Shown: positions 1 to 11,215 of the stretch, piece after piece
How the letters are laid out: the number at the start of each line of letters is the position of its first letter
Numbering within the stretch: the stretch's first letter is position 1
NCBI GenBank assembly: GCA_024195265.1
Contig: JAJLRJ010000008.1
Coordinates: 26,304,432 to 26,368,431, forward strand
Length of the DNA stretch: 64,000 nucleotides
Reading direction: 5' to 3'
Origin: Dendrophyllia cribrosa
Taxonomy: Eukaryota > Cnidaria > Anthozoa > Scleractinia > Dendrophylliidae
Made by a program: the position numbers and the translations under genes
Notes under the pieces: model-generated
Told to the model about the DNA's origin: nothing
Database searches by the model: none
What the model saw: the letters and a program-made list of their open reading frames with translations, nothing else

Positions 1-2
1 CA

Positions 3-80
3 GCAGTTGTGGCCAGGGATAGAGCGAAGTGGAGGTACCTTGTTTCTGGCCCTACCTATTCGCCAACTGGGGGAAAGTAA
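3..80 (+). other. Tail of an open reading frame cut by the window edge
   Basis: A frame open from the left edge ends at TAA (78-80) with the residues ARDRAKWR before a short tail. A D-R-x-x-W-R ending resembles the last residues of many cnidarian LINE reverse-transcriptase proteins, but only about 25 codons are visible. It could equally be chance. No start or domain can be seen. Confidence 0.2.
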
Positions 81-185
81 CTAAGCAAGCATACAGTAGT
101 TAAATTTAATTTTGAGGAAAACTAGAGTCAACTAAAACTGTCACCTAGAGTTGTTGTAACATATGGAAATCTATAGCCAGCATAT

Positions 186-320
186 ATATGTTGTAGTTAA
201 TTTTTTATCTCAGGTAATTTTTATTTTTCCATTGTTTTTGGGTATGGTAATATATGCTGATGAATTTGAAACAAAGGAAAAACAAAAATTACCTGAAATA
301 GAAAATTAACTACAACATAT
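186..320. mobile_element. Short inverted-repeat element (MITE), about 135 bp
   Basis: The left end ATATGTTGTAGTTAA (186-200) is matched by its exact reverse complement at 306-320. Similarity continues inward for about 45 bp on each side, including the CAGGTAATTTTTATTTTTCC region. The centre is unique and AT-rich, with no coding capacity. This is the form of a non-autonomous DNA transposon; the family is not identified. Confidence 0.75.
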
Positions 321-490
321 AATTATATCACTTTCTATTTCTTTTTTTTGTCAGAAAAGGGATGCACGAACAGGCAGCAACACTGTTGACACATCATCAT
401 TTTGAACCCTATTTTCTTCAAGACAAGACACATTTCCACCTCCCCCCCCCCCCCCCCCCCCCCTCATACCCAACCCCAACCACCTCCCAG

Positions 491-620
491 ACAATATTGT
501 GTATGGTTTAGTGAGGTCTGTCACTACAATCCTACAACATTGGATGGGGAGATGGGGTTTAATGCTGCAGACTGTAGTGAATGGAAAGAGATAGTGATAA
601 ATATGCCACGGAAACCGTTT
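491..620 (+). CDS. Possible internal exon, product not recognised
   Basis: An acceptor-like CCTCCCAG precedes a frame encoding W-F-S-E-V-C-H-Y-N-P and ending near MPRKPF, with balanced, protein-like composition. Candidate donors are GTTTGT at 617 and GTCATA at 621. The run of C upstream is low complexity and does not code. I do not recognise the protein. It might belong with the exon at 2319-2504 (a phase-0 join would be open), but no intervening exon could be confirmed. Confidence 0.25.
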
Positions 621-1781
621 GTCATATACAGTGTGTCAACTATTTTTGTCACCTATTGTCTGCTTAACAGCATTGTTAATCTTGTTCCAGTAACCTGCTG
701 TTTACAATTTCAATTTTGCATTAATTGTCCTGATTCATAGCGAGTGACAAATCTGATTGACTTATGCTGTGAAATTATATTTACCTGTAGATCTCATCTC
801 TCCCCATGATATTGTCAGAGCACTGTCCTTCAATCATGGAGAAAAATCAGGACTGCTGGAACACCCTTTATGACACTCCAAAAAAATGCTATTTTTAATG
901 CAAAACAGGAAGCTGCAAGCAGCCTATACTCATGCGTATGCGTAAGAAAGTTTTATGATATATTTTTAACACGATGAGAAGATGTCCGACATGGAGAAGA
1001 GTTACTCCTTTTGTTTACTGTTGAATGTTTTGTAAATGAAGGCTGTACCACAATGAAGCCAGTGATTCTTCTAAGTCTTATATATACCTAACGTGAACAT
1101 TAGTAAATATGTAAGTAGGGTTGTAGGAGATGCTGTCGTGACACTTCAGTAATGCTGTTTTACCGGAAGTGGGAGTAGCCGGAAGTCACTAAACAGGAAG
1201 TCTATGAACTGGAAGTGCACAATTTAAAATATGCGTGCATAAATTTGCATGCAAAATCGTGACACCAAAATAATAATAAGAAAAACGGACCCCATTTTAT
1301 AACTCATGCCGCTACGCGCATGAGTACTAAGTCCAGCTAATAACTAGTCTGAAGTGTCAGATGCTTTCTCACTGTACCCTCTGTTGACGCCAACACTTTA
1401 GACTAGCTAATAACTTTCTTTAGACCTTTACTCTGATTTCCTCATTGGTTACCATGTTCTATAGCCGATAAACCCTTTGTATGTTGTTCATCTTTTTTTG
1501 TTTTGTTTCAGAATACCTTCAAGGCAACTCAAAGAAGAAGCATCTTTTATCTACAATGTATCCTCTTAGTTTTTACTATTACTATTTCCATTTTAATTCC
1601 AAATAGGTTACTTACAAATTGAATTCTGCAAAAGACTACCCTGAAAATTTTTCCTTGGTTACTAAGTACCGGTACCAGAAGCCATTTCAGAGTGTGGCAG
1701 GCATCACAGTAACCTGATCCCACTAATCTTGGCCTTCACAAACAAACCGTTGGTCTTTCTTGGAAGGGTCCTCTGCCCAGA

Positions 1782-2116
1782 GGGGTGGGGAGGGGGTACT
1801 TGGATCACCTTCCCTTTCACTGGGTATATGCCACTGGCCTCTCAGAAAAATGCAAACTTCGTGATCCCAACTTAGTCACTTTCTGTTTTTTATACCCCAA
1901 ATCCCTACTAAAATAAAACTACCCCCCCCCCCCCCAAAAAAAAAAAAAAAAAAAAATTCCCAGAATTTTCTTACTCCCAAAATCCTGAAAATGTGCAACC
2001 CCATTCTAGTAACTCTGTTGAAAATGTAACCCCATTATAGTCAGTCCAGTCGTGAAAATACGACCCCATCCAGTGGCACATCCGCTTTAACCTACTACTA
2101 ATAAGTACCTCCCCCC
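1782..2116. repeat. G/C-ended inverted-repeat element
   Basis: GGGGTGGGGAGGGGGTACTTGG on the left pairs loosely with AAGTACCTCCCCCC on the right. The interior is decayed, with poly-C and poly-A runs at 1921-1956. It resembles the elements at 3363-3680, 42037-42310 and 48265-49030, which share the G-run plus GTAC ending. Boundaries are approximate. Confidence 0.4.
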
Positions 2117-2318
2117 GGAAGTTCTGGTTTTGTTTACATGAAGTACTTGTGCCGGTACCTCATGTAAACAAAACCAGGAAGTTTGAAAGAGAAGGGTGAC
2201 CTTTAAAGAAGGGTGCCCCTTTGAGAAGTGTCACACTCCCTCCATACAAACAACACCTTATCTGTTCTTATGTGGGGAAAAAAATTCATTTTATATTCCT
2301 TGACTTTCTACTCTTCAG

Positions 2319-2504
2319 ATACTTCCTTATGTGACAGAAACACCAATTCCCAACACTTTTCATCACAGTGACATTTTCAATGACTCTGCAATTCACTGCT
2401 TTTCAAAGGAAATGCTAGCAAGAGTGCCTCATGTGGTGTGGACGGACAGCGATGAACCAACATATGATGCAGATGATCCTGAAATAGTTACACAATGTTC
2501 TTAG
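2319..2504 (+). CDS. Probable terminal coding exon, product not recognised
   Basis: A good acceptor (TTTCTACTCTTCAG, ending 2318) is followed by 61 open codons to TAG at 2502-2504. The residues read ILPYVTETPIP at the start and a very acidic tail (WTDSDEPTYDADDPE) near the end. Composition looks like real protein rather than random frame. An acidic, Ser/Asp-rich C-terminus of this kind is common in regulatory proteins, but I cannot name the family. The upstream exons are not secure; 491-620 is one candidate. It may also be a fossil exon. Confidence 0.35.
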   Translation: MLPYVTETPIPNTFHHSDIFNDSAIHCFSKEMLARVPHVVWTDSDEPTYDADDPEIVTQCS

Positions 2505-3362
2505 TTGATGGAGTTCAACGTTGAAATAAGCAATTTACTGCTTCCTAAAGGGAAGGAAACGGCAATTGACTGTTAGATGAAGGAATTGCTAGCAAAAGTA
2601 CCTCATGATGAACCGTAAGCGTACAGTTAAAGTCGGCAGATTGTACCTTCTGATTGCTCTATGACAATGGCCTTTTCTGCTTTGTTTTGTTTATGGGAAT
2701 CATAAGAAAATTTGACCAGATTTACATGAAATTCGTTCACTGCCGTGTCCCTGATTCTCTGAAGGAAATATATTTCTATGGAAAGAGGATTTTAGTACCA
2801 GATTGATCGATGAGGAGAAGGGGCACTATGTAGTGTTTTTAATGTTCTTGTAAGATGGAGTTCAAGCGGCGCCACTTGAAGATCTTTTTGGTTCGATTTC
2901 CGCCGCCCACTCGGGTTCGGTTTTTCCACCCCGATCGCAAAGAGGGAGCTTTGATCATTGCCATATTTCTCCCACACGGTGGTGATCGAGCCAATATTCA
3001 GATCAGAGCAAAAATGCTTTTATCTCAGCCAATCACGGGGGGGAGGCTTAATAAATGTCTTGCTCCAAAAAGAAAAGGGTTATTTGAGAGGGGGAGAGCT
3101 TCTAGTGGAAACTTACCCTTAGAGCGACAACAAATTGCTCTCCCGATGCGCCCATTTTTCCCCCTCTGGCCTTAATAGTTATTTTCAATTTATAGGCCTT
3201 GGCATTAATACCGTGGGTTTTTTTTCACGATCAGAAAAAAATGGTTCCCGCAAAAATTTACTCCACTGTCGAAATTATATACAAACATCACCTTTTACAC
3301 GGAATGTAAAATCGTGTTGGTAGCCGTACCCGTCTCTTTCGTTCAGAAACATACGTTCAGGA

Positions 3363-3680
3363 CCCGGGGGGAGGGGGGTACTCCCTTATATACGCTATAT
3401 AGGTATGTGCCGCCCGATAGGGTAGGGTTTTTGAGGTTCCCAGTCCTTAAATAGGGTATCCTTCTTGGTATTGTGATACTTAGATATTCCTTAGATAGGG
3501 TCACTAAATTGCAGTATCCACCCCAACGCGCAAAACGAAAAAGATATGGCCTGTTAAAACTGTACTACACGCCTGGTTTTGGGCCTAAAAAAGGGTATCA
3601 AATCTCGATTTTCTACCCTTTGAGAACCTTGGGCGGCACACACCTATCCTAAATTGTCGGGAGTACCCCCACCCCCCGGG
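3363..3680. mobile_element. Inverted-repeat element with G-run ends
   Basis: The ends are CCCGGGGGGAGGGGGGTACT and the complementary AGTACCCCCACCCCCCGGG. Inside them GGTATGTGCCGCCC on the left pairs with GGGCGGCACACACC on the right. The interior has repeated TAGGGTA-type words. No reading frame is present. It is probably a MITE of the same family as 42037-42310 and 48265-49030. Confidence 0.65.
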
Positions 3681-3773
3681 TTCAGGAATACAACGATGAT
3701 ATTACAGTCGGTGCGCTACAAGTATTTAGCTGCCTAAAGCTTTACAGAAAAGGATCGTCTGAAGCTACTCTAT

Positions 3774-4032
3774 AATTATAGAGCGGTTTTCAATTGAGTA
3801 TCGAAAGTAATTTCGCGATTGCTTTGGTTTTACATTGCTACGTTTTCTGATTCTAAAAATTCTCGCGCCTCTTTCTCAACCAATCAGAGGTAAAACCAAA
3901 ACCAATCGTGACTTGCCTGCACACGTTTTCCCGCGCTTGGCGCCAGTTACATGTAATTGCTACGATTGTGATTGGCCAGAGTAATTACTTTGGTTTTGGT
4001 TTTACTGCACTCAATTGAAAACCGCTTTATAA
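3774..4032. mobile_element. Inverted-repeat element, AGCGGTTTTCAATTGAGT family
   Basis: The terminal repeat AGAGCGGTTTTCAATTGAGT (from 3780) is mirrored at 4010-4028. The interior carries CCAATCAGA and its inverse TCTGATTGG-type words, plus TTTTGGTTTT tracts. A second copy, split by another element, lies at 14520-14935. Half copies lie near 8527 and 28054. Sequence after 4032 (ATAGAGTGACATTGATTAAC) also recurs after 14919, so the mobile or duplicated unit extends to about 4150. Confidence 0.65.
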
Positions 4033-4376
4033 TAGAGTGACATTGATTAACGCGTTTTACATTTGCATGTTGTTTCACCTGTGTTTCGATTTCATGAACT
4101 CAAATAAAAAACGGAATGTCGCCATTCCAATTGAACATGTCTGTCTGCAAATCGCAAAAAATTTATTCCCAGCAAGAAAAAAAACAGTCTTTTCTAATCG
4201 CAAAAATTAGTTCCCGCAAAACAAAACAAAACTCGTCCATCCGCAATTTTAGACTCCCGCAAAAATTCAGTGCCATAAACCAAACTAATTTGCATTTCAC
4301 ATTTGACTGGTTAATATTGGCGAGAAATACGATCATGGAACATGAGCGTTTTTCTTTGCGCTCAGTTATGCCATAG

Positions 4377-4549
4377 ACGGCAGTCGGACATGTAGTACCC
4401 TGAGTGCCAGAGGTTATCTCGCGGCACGCTTTCGCGAGAAGTCGGGGCCGACCGAAGGCCGACCGAGAGACAAAAAGCGTGCAATATCAGAGGGACGAGA
4501 GTGCGAGAAAAGCCTCTTACACTCGGGTAGACATGTAGGAACTGCCGTT
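4377..4549. mobile_element. Short inverted-repeat element, about 173 bp
   Basis: ACGGCAGTCGGACATGTAG on the left pairs with CTACATGTAGGAACTGCCGT-like sequence on the right. Further pairing follows (CCCTGAGTG with CACTCGGG). The interior is GC-rich for this window, with CGGCC words. No ORF is present. Confidence 0.6.
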
Positions 4550-5261
4550 ATTTTGGTTTATTGTTTGTATGGTCTATACAATCATGATACGGATTGCTGT
4601 CTTCGGAATAATTACATTTTTATGAGGTCTCTTATCAAGTAATTTAGATTTTTGTTTCTAAGAGACTTCTATTATGATTTTCGCATTTTTGCCTTAGTCA
4701 AAAACAAACGTTATAGATTGAATCCCGTTACCGCGAGTAGATATTGCTTGGTACCAAATTGCTGTTTTTACCTCTAAGTCGGAAATAGTGGCGGTTTGCA
4801 CGTCCGCCATGTTGGCTGGGGGAGTTTTGTTGCTTGTCAAAATGGCTGGAGACGTTAATATCGTTGTTTTGTTATGTTTTGTTTTTTCATCCCCACAAGC
4901 AACCTATCTCCAAGCCGCGCTCGCGACCCAAACCCTGCTTGAGCGGCACCCCCGAAAGCCCCTCTTGTGTTGGCTACCTATCTCCACGTAAAATATGAAG
5001 GGGGTTTTAAAATTTTTCATTTCCAACTGTGCACCACTTTATCAGAGAACTATCTCTTAAGATATAACTTGACAGCATTCTGAATTTTGCAATAATGACA
5101 GGTGTGTATTTTTAATTAGTACGCATAGTCCCGCTGAGTCAATATCAGCTCCTACAGGTCACAACTTTGCATCTCACTATTGAAACAACATTGTTAAGTC
5201 TAAAAACACAAACAAATCCGTTACTCGACCCCTTTTATATGTGATGAAAATTAAATATTTT

Positions 5262-5267
5262 TTTATT
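5262..5267 (-). terminator. Polyadenylation signal for the GT92 gene
   Basis: AATAAA reads on the minus strand 36 bases past the stop codon of the gene ending at 5303. It is the closest canonical signal and fits a short 3' UTR. Confidence 0.5.
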
Positions 5268-5302
5268 TTTCCGCGCAACGTGTGCGGAATATAGAAAAAC
5301 CG

Positions 5303-6532
5303 CTAATTCCAGCGAATCTTATAAATTATGGATTCACTTGGCAAGCAAACTCCGTTGCATTTTACGAGGTTTTTTACAATCTCTTCCATCGTGTTATCTT
5401 CTCTGGTCTTAGCCAGGATCTCTGGCGTATTCTCGCCCCAGTTCTGCAGCCTCGCTCCCCAATAATGATTTAACCTTATCCTGCTCATAGCAGCATCCTC
5501 TGATATTCCTTTTCCCAAGTCGTGGTGATGAACATGTGTTACTGTCACATGTTTTGTCTTGTAGATAGGTTTCACTAGAGCGTTTGCAGGGCCGTGAGTT
5601 CTCCGCTTGAGGCGATCGATAAGTAGCTGGTGTTGCTTATCATCTAATGGTTTTCCGAGGAAAAGGAAATTTTGCATTGTTATTTGGGAAACATCTGGTC
5701 TCTGTTTTGAAAAGTTAGCGATAAAGCGTTGCATAAAATTAGGATTAGTATCTTGGGGGCAAAATGGATATTCGTCGATATCAATGCTTGCTTGCCATGT
5801 GGATAAGTTACCCCACTTGTTCAAGCAGTCTTGATACGCGCTTTCCTGAGTCTTGGTGACAGTATAAGGATAAGCATTGTGGCTCCAGTCAATATAGGTT
5901 ACGAAACCTTGTTTCATGAGGAATTCGAGAGCATCGTTTTGAGATTCGTTCTTAAAAACGTAAGCATCGTAGACGTAAACGTGCTCAAATCCAGCGTAGC
6001 TCAAGTAATAGAGCCATTGCATGAGTTCACGGGTGCTAAGATTAGCTAGATCGCTGGAGTATATCCTCACAAGTAAAACCGCGCTTAGAAAATAAAGACT
6101 ATCTTGATCTGTTTTCCTCTGACACCAGCTAAGGCACTGTGTTTTGTTTTCCGTTCTTTTAATTTTCAGACGCTCATTAAACTCGATATTCGATTCTCCA
6201 TTTTTCAAGTTGCTGTTTTGATAAGCTTGCACGTTAGCTTTTGTTTTGTTGATTTTTCTGTCTTCAATATTGCTCCTCGAAGACACCACATGTCGAAAAC
6301 CGCGTTGAGCGCGAATGTAGTCTTCTTTCTGATACCCACTGCGTAAGACAAACGATTCTCCCTCTGTGTTGTAGTTGAGATGAGACGCTATCAAAAATAT
6401 AAACACGATCGAGGCGAACGGCAAGAGCAACCTTATATACTTCAGTCTGCAGAACAACCTAACAAATCCAAAGTTCCTCATTCGATATGAAGCAGCACTG
6501 ACTACGTGATGACCCAGCTGTGTCCGCATCAT
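5303..6532 (-). CDS. Glycosyltransferase family 92 (DUF23) type II membrane protein
   Basis: This intronless frame encodes 409 aa. Residues 1-32 are a basic cytosolic tail. A single hydrophobic segment at about 33-52 fits a Golgi-type signal anchor, and about 55-145 is a hydrophilic stem. The catalytic domain runs from about 150. It contains QWLYYLSYAGFEHVYVYD (172-189), the acidic DIDEYPF motif at 251-257 that would bind the nucleotide-sugar metal ion, and a THVHHHDL stretch near 333-340. These are the hallmarks of GT92 proteins, which include galactosyltransferases acting on core fucose in nematodes. The donor and acceptor here are unknown. ATGATG at 6527-6532 gives two adjacent possible starts. 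An AATAAA follows the stop by about 36 bases. Family assignment is strong; the exact substrate is not inferable. Confidence 0.88.
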   Translation of the reverse strand: MMRTQLGHHVVSAASYRMRNFGFVRLFCRLKYIRLLLPFASIVFIFLIASHLNYNTEGESFVLRSGYQKEDYIRAQRGFRHVVSSRSNIEDRKINKTKANVQAYQNSNLKNGESNIEFNERLKIKRTENKTQCLSWCQRKTDQDSLYFLSAVLLVRIYSSDLANLSTRELMQWLYYLSYAGFEHVYVYDAYVFKNESQNDALEFLMKQGFVTYIDWSHNAYPYTVTKTQESAYQDCLNKWGNLSTWQASIDIDEYPFCPQDTNPNFMQRFIANFSKQRPDVSQITMQNFLFLGKPLDDKQHQLLIDRLKRRTHGPANALVKPIYKTKHVTVTHVHHHDLGKGISEDAAMSRIRLNHYWGARLQNWGENTPEILAKTREDNTMEEIVKNLVKCNGVCLPSESIIYKIRWN

Positions 6533-7167
6533 GCCATAGCCGCGATTGGATGTTTAATACTCAAGGGACCCTGAAAGAAGAAGTGGGCCCACAGGTGTAT
6601 TTCTCAAACTGCAGTCTCCTAAACATGCATGATTGTAAGACATTTTGGTGGTTTCTGCGAGCGATATACAGATGAAAACATCGCTCCGCTTGATTTAGTA
6701 TTAATGATTTCAAATGTCCATAAATTTACATACCTGAGAGAGTGTCAGCTTAGTACTAATCCCTTTCAGACAATGAACTGAAGGTTGTTTTTTCTTCTAA
6801 GTTGGTCATGCGACTTGTTTAGAGGTTGAGATCCGTAGACAAAACTGCGTTGAAGTAATATTAGCCGCCAGTCAAATGCCGTCTGATGATCTGAAATTTT
6901 AAACAAAGTTTATCCAGTTGTGTTGAGCTCGTTTGACAGATTAAAACGTCTTTTTGCACGTGACTTGCCTATTTTATTCGCCAAAGTAATTGTTTCCATG
7001 GAAACGATATGAAGCTGTAAAGTAACCGCTAAATTGAGATGCTCGTTAAGGTGTTTCGATACAGATTTTTGGAGACCATACCCACATTTTTCAATAGGTT
7101 TTTAAGCGGTCTTCTCGAAATCAGATCAACGTGAAATTTTCACAACTAACTGGTTTTGAATTGAAGT
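6533..7167. other. Upstream region of the GT92 gene, no gene seen
   Basis: No frame with protein-like composition is found on either strand. The stretch presumably holds the promoter of the minus-strand GT92 gene, but I see no convincing TATA box or tandem binding sites. Confidence 0.4.
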
Positions 7168-7423
7168 AGGGGACGGACCATTTTTTTTTTTGACGGGGGG
7201 GGGGGGGGGGGGGGGGATTTTGAAATAAATTGTTTGCTATAAGACTGAAATAAATTGTACGCAAGCAAAAAATAAAGAAAAAATTGTTTGCTGAAAGTAT
7301 GGCAGTTGGACGGAGACAAAAAATATTGTTTGCAGCAGGTGCCGCATATAAAAAAAGTGTTTGCATGTGAACATTTTCCAAGCCCCCCCCCCCCCCCCCT
7401 GTCAAAAAAATTGGTCCGTCCCT
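7168..7423. mobile_element. Inverted-repeat element ending in poly-G/poly-C
   Basis: AGGGGACGGACCA-T-run-GACGGGGG on the left is the reverse complement of CCCCTGTC-A-run-TTGGTCCGTCCCT on the right. The interior has repeated ATTGTTTGC words in direct order (7230, 7283, 7322). Homopolymer lengths may be assembly-dependent. Confidence 0.7.
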
Positions 7424-7650
7424 AAATGCATTTTACGACGATAGACAAAAAACTTCGAAATCACTATAAGTGAAAATTTGCGCATTTAAGATTTCGCATT
7501 GAAAATTTCTCATAGACATCTTAAAATATGGTACATGGCAAATAAATTTTGCAAGAATAAAAAAATCTGTATGTTTGATTTCAAATGAATCGCAATAACA
7601 TTTCAAACCCTATCGTAAAGACTTTTGTTCTTGGGCCATCGTAGCTTATA

Positions 7651-7892
7651 CCCCATTCACACCAACGTTTAAACAGGTTTAAATGTTGTTTAGTTTAAAA
7701 CAGGTTTAGAAAAATACCTCCTAACCTAACCGTAATATTTGGAGTGAAATCTTCACTAAAAGAAACTTTATCGACTTTATTACCATTCCAAGTAGTTTGA
7801 GTCATATGCATTTCAAAACGTTCAAGATAGAGGCTAAAACGTAGTTAAACTAAACAACATTTAAACATGTTTAACCGTTGGTGTGAATGGGG
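7651..7892. mobile_element. MITE with CCCCATTCACACCAACG ends
   Basis: CCCCATTCACACCAACG with GTTTAAAC on the left pairs with the same sequence inverted at 7843-7892, giving terminal repeats of about 48 bp. The flanks contain TATA on the left and CATTA on the right, so a TA target duplication of Tc1/mariner type is possible but not proven. No coding sequence is seen. Confidence 0.75.
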
Positions 7893-8172
7893 CATTAGTA
7901 GCATAAAAAACGTCAAGTTTTATCAAAAATGAAAAGTTCAATATGTTTATCACCGCGGTTTGTGTTCTATTTCAAACCTTACTCTTCAGTTGTACAGCAG
8001 TAATAAACGGACCGAGAGATTAACAACGGTTTTGTGAAATTACTTCAAGATAGTGTCAAAATGTAGCTTGACATCATGTTTGCACGCCATAAAAGTTTTG
8101 TTTACTTTCTCTATTGCGATCTTGAGAACTACCATTTTTCCTAACATCGCTCCATGTGCAATTTTTGGGTAG

Positions 8173-8288
8173 TTTCTTGGTGTTGCGGATGGTGTGATCA
8201 CGTAAAACAAAAGATTCAAAAGACACTGAACAATACCCACACCACAAAACAAAAGCTAACCAACAATGGCTTCCGCAACACCAAAAAA
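8173..8288. mobile_element. MITE, copy 1 (CTTGGTGTTGCGG ends)
   Basis: TTTCTTGGTGTTGCGGA on the left is inverted at TCCGCAACACCAAA on the right. The interior contains ACACCACAAAACAAAAGC. The same element lies in opposite orientation at 23119-23248, which confirms it as a dispersed family. Confidence 0.75.
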
Positions 8289-8523
8289 CACCCAATTTTT
8301 TGGTAATTTTCGATTTCAATCGCTTTTACAAAAATCTGAGGAACGACTCGATGGATTTTGTTTGAAACGTTCACCACGCATGCTTTCTGTTGTGAAAAAT
8401 ATTATATTCAAGTTTTTGAGTCACTGGAACGCCTTTAAAATTAAAGATGAAGACAACGTACGAACCGGCCGAAAACAGTTTGAGTTACAACTTCACTTTT
8501 TTCACTACATTCCTCCGTGATTA

Positions 8524-8705
8524 TAAGAGCGGTTTTCAATTTGTTGTCGTGGGAACAAAACCAAAGTAATAACTCTGACTGGCCAATCACAACACACGCA
8601 GCAATCAAATGAACCAATCAGAGCTCGAAGAAAATACACTTGGTTGGCACCAAGCGCGGGAAAACGCGTGCGAGCAAGTCATGGTGGCTTTTGATTTACC
8701 TTGCT
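8524..8705. repeat. Half copy of the AGCGGTTTTCAATT element
   Basis: It starts AGAGCGGTTTTCAATTTG like the 3774-4032 element and carries its CCAATCAGAG and GCGGGAAAACGCGTG words, but no matching right end. It is truncated and rearranged. Confidence 0.45.
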
Positions 8706-9269
8706 TTGGTTTTGCATTGTTACGTTTTAAACCGCCTCCTTTTTTGAGCTATTTTGAAAAAAATAGCTCATTAGCAGGCGCAAAGGTTGGTTTGTGATGT
8801 TAGTATGTTTGTTAGTTTGTTTGTTTGTTTGTTTGTATGTATGTCTTGGGTTATGTCACACCAATCAGATTGCCTCTAGTATGTACACCGTGTACTATGT
8901 CAGCCAATCAAATTTTCGCTTCTAAAATGGTATTACTGAAGGTCAAAGAAGGGCACTTGACATGAATTGAAAATCAGCCATCTTGAATCTCCGCGATTGT
9001 TGCCGCAAACACTAAAAGTGTAAAGTTTTGAAAATTTGTTGCTTGGGAACTGTTCTCTAATCCCGACTGGCTTGCTAACCTGGCAATATCAAGGACATTT
9101 ATTCAGAAATACTGCCTATAATGTGCCCTATGCATGAATGGTAGAATGGTCTGCGGGGGATGAGACGTCCAAAAAATGTGGACTGCGGTTACGTTCATAG
9201 GTGAGCTTATACTGAAGTATGAGTATAGTTTTATTGCAAAAACGGCAAGCCGATTTCAAATAATATGAT

Positions 9270-9700
9270 GCGGAACATGAATTGTATGTTTCAAGCCTGG
9301 GTTTCAAGAGATTACTATTTAAAATTGGTTTTTTTTTTGTCAGACACGCTGTCTGCACGTGAAAATGTTGAACTTTGTCCTTATAGAAACTTGTCCGTGA
9401 TGCATGGAGTTCAACAGAGAACATGTAATGCAATTAATCTACAATTTACAGTATGTAAAACGTTTATCTTTCTTTGAATTAATGTGAGCTGATGTGTAGG
9501 TTATTAATTGTATGCCTCAAGCGATTACTATAAACGAGAAGCGACTGTATTTTGTATGAGCAGTCACGTTGTGTGCACGTGCAAATATTGAACTTTGTCC
9601 TTATAGAAACTGGTACGTGATGAAATTCAACATGTTTTCGAGAAAACGTAATGTAATTAATTTATATGGTGCGTTAAAAAACGCCTGTTTAAAAAATATT
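9270..9700. repeat. Two diverged tandem units of about 220 bp
   Basis: The words TTGAACTTTGTCCTTATAGAA (9369 and 9589), GATTACTAT and GTAATG(C/T)AATTAAT occur in the same order in both units. The array abuts the large inverted-repeat element at 9771. Related sequence resumes after that element at 13640, which suggests the element sits inside the repeat. No coding potential. Confidence 0.5.
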
Positions 9701-10839
9701 AGTTGCAATTTACTAGGAAACAAGCAAAATTCATTTTGGATGCGCTAAGTTTCTGCTGGTCGACACATTAGGATGTTACTAAAAGCGGGAACGGGGAACG
9801 GGGGTCTGGGAACGAGCATTCAGCGGTATTCGCCATAAAATATAGGTCCTTCATATATGCATTTCAAATTCATGGTTGTTATTGTAAAGAAATTTCAAAA
9901 CGGTGGTCGCGACGAGAAAGAGAACCACGGAAAAAGCAAATTATACCTTTCATCTCAGGTAATAAGATTTAAAAGGAACTTGGAATCGTAACGTTGTGTT
10001 TATTTGTGCTTTGTACCGTCTGGCAGAGGCAGTGTATCACCGTTTTTGCAGCGACGAATCGAAACGAATAAAATCGAGATCAATCAAACTCAAAGCAGTT
10101 GTGACACCCAGAACTATGCTTTTATTCCTGATCACATACAAGTATTGCTTCTACAAAGAATTCAAAGGTAAAAAAACAAAGCCTGATAAATAAACTGATA
10201 CATACATGTATGTTTCTGTACAGATCAAAAACAGTTTTTTGTATTAACAATTATAGATTCACTGACGTAGACAAAGCGTGTGACTTTAGAATTTATTGTC
10301 AATCAGTTAAACTAGAAAGTTTTTAATTAAAAGTTTTAACAGCAATAACCAACATATTATCAAATTGACATATTATCAACATAGTATAGCTTATTACTTA
10401 GTGCAATTTTGCCCTTTGTGGAAATTTTGTGTTTAATATTTTGCAATTGTGTCATGATCATGTTAATCATTTGTATTACCATAGACTGAAGGGAATATTG
10501 CAAACAGCATATGTTTACCTTACTTTCAAGAGTCCCTTTATCTCAAATAATATGTGCTTTTTTTACTATTGAATTTTCTGGATTTGACTATAACAGAACA
10601 TGACAATGCTTTGTATTCCTTATATGCAAAGATATGTACAGTGCATTACTACAGCATTATCTTGTAATGTACTCATCTCATCTAATTTCTGTCATGGCAA
10701 TGATTCAGCTAAAATTCCAAAACCTTACTTAAACAAGCATCTCAAACTTGGTGTGTTCAATTGTTCATATTCATCACACACTTTAGTGTGTTTTATGTTA
10801 GAATAAAAGTAGCAAAAATGAAGGTACTTGTAGGGTACT

Positions 10840-11215
10840 TGTTAAAGGAGTTCAGTCATGGCAATTTTCAGTTTTTTTTTTGGTCAAAACTGCCTCCAAT
10901 TAGAATTAAGTATCTTATAGAACACTAAGTGTAAGATGTCAAGTGAATTTTCGAAGAGAAAATAAACCATAATCTGAGTTTTGAGAGTTCTCCAAGACAG
11001 AAGTGATAAAGTTGAAAAAAATTGGCCTCATTTTTTCAAGATGTAATCCATTTCCATCCTGGCCATCTGCAGCCCAAGACACTAATGGTTACTCTAAGAG
11101 CACTAGTAGAATAATTTTAAACAAAACTGAACCCTTATTTTTGGGTTCCAGTGATATAAATGTCTTTTGACTTTTTAAAGTAACACTAAAAATGATGTTA
11201 TATGCCCATTTAAAG
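10840..11215 (+). repeat. Dispersed repeat, copy 1 (second copy at 32990-33350)
   Basis: CCATTTCCATCCTGGCCATC, AATTTTAAACAAAACTG and ACACTAAA words recur in the same order near 33180-33330. A further partial duplication within this element links about 10735 with about 11235 (ACTTAAACAAGCATCTCAAAC). No protein-coding signal is visible. Confidence 0.5.

Noticed and set aside
402..740. 112-codon plus-strand frame as a full gene
   Set aside because: Its first third is translation of a C run (poly-Pro). Only the part from 491 has protein-like composition, and it is kept as a weak exon candidate.
9996..10193. 65-aa protein conserved in both arms (also 13145-13342)
   Set aside because: The frame starts with GTG, has no ATG, and lies in a long inverted repeat where identity is explained by shared origin or conversion.
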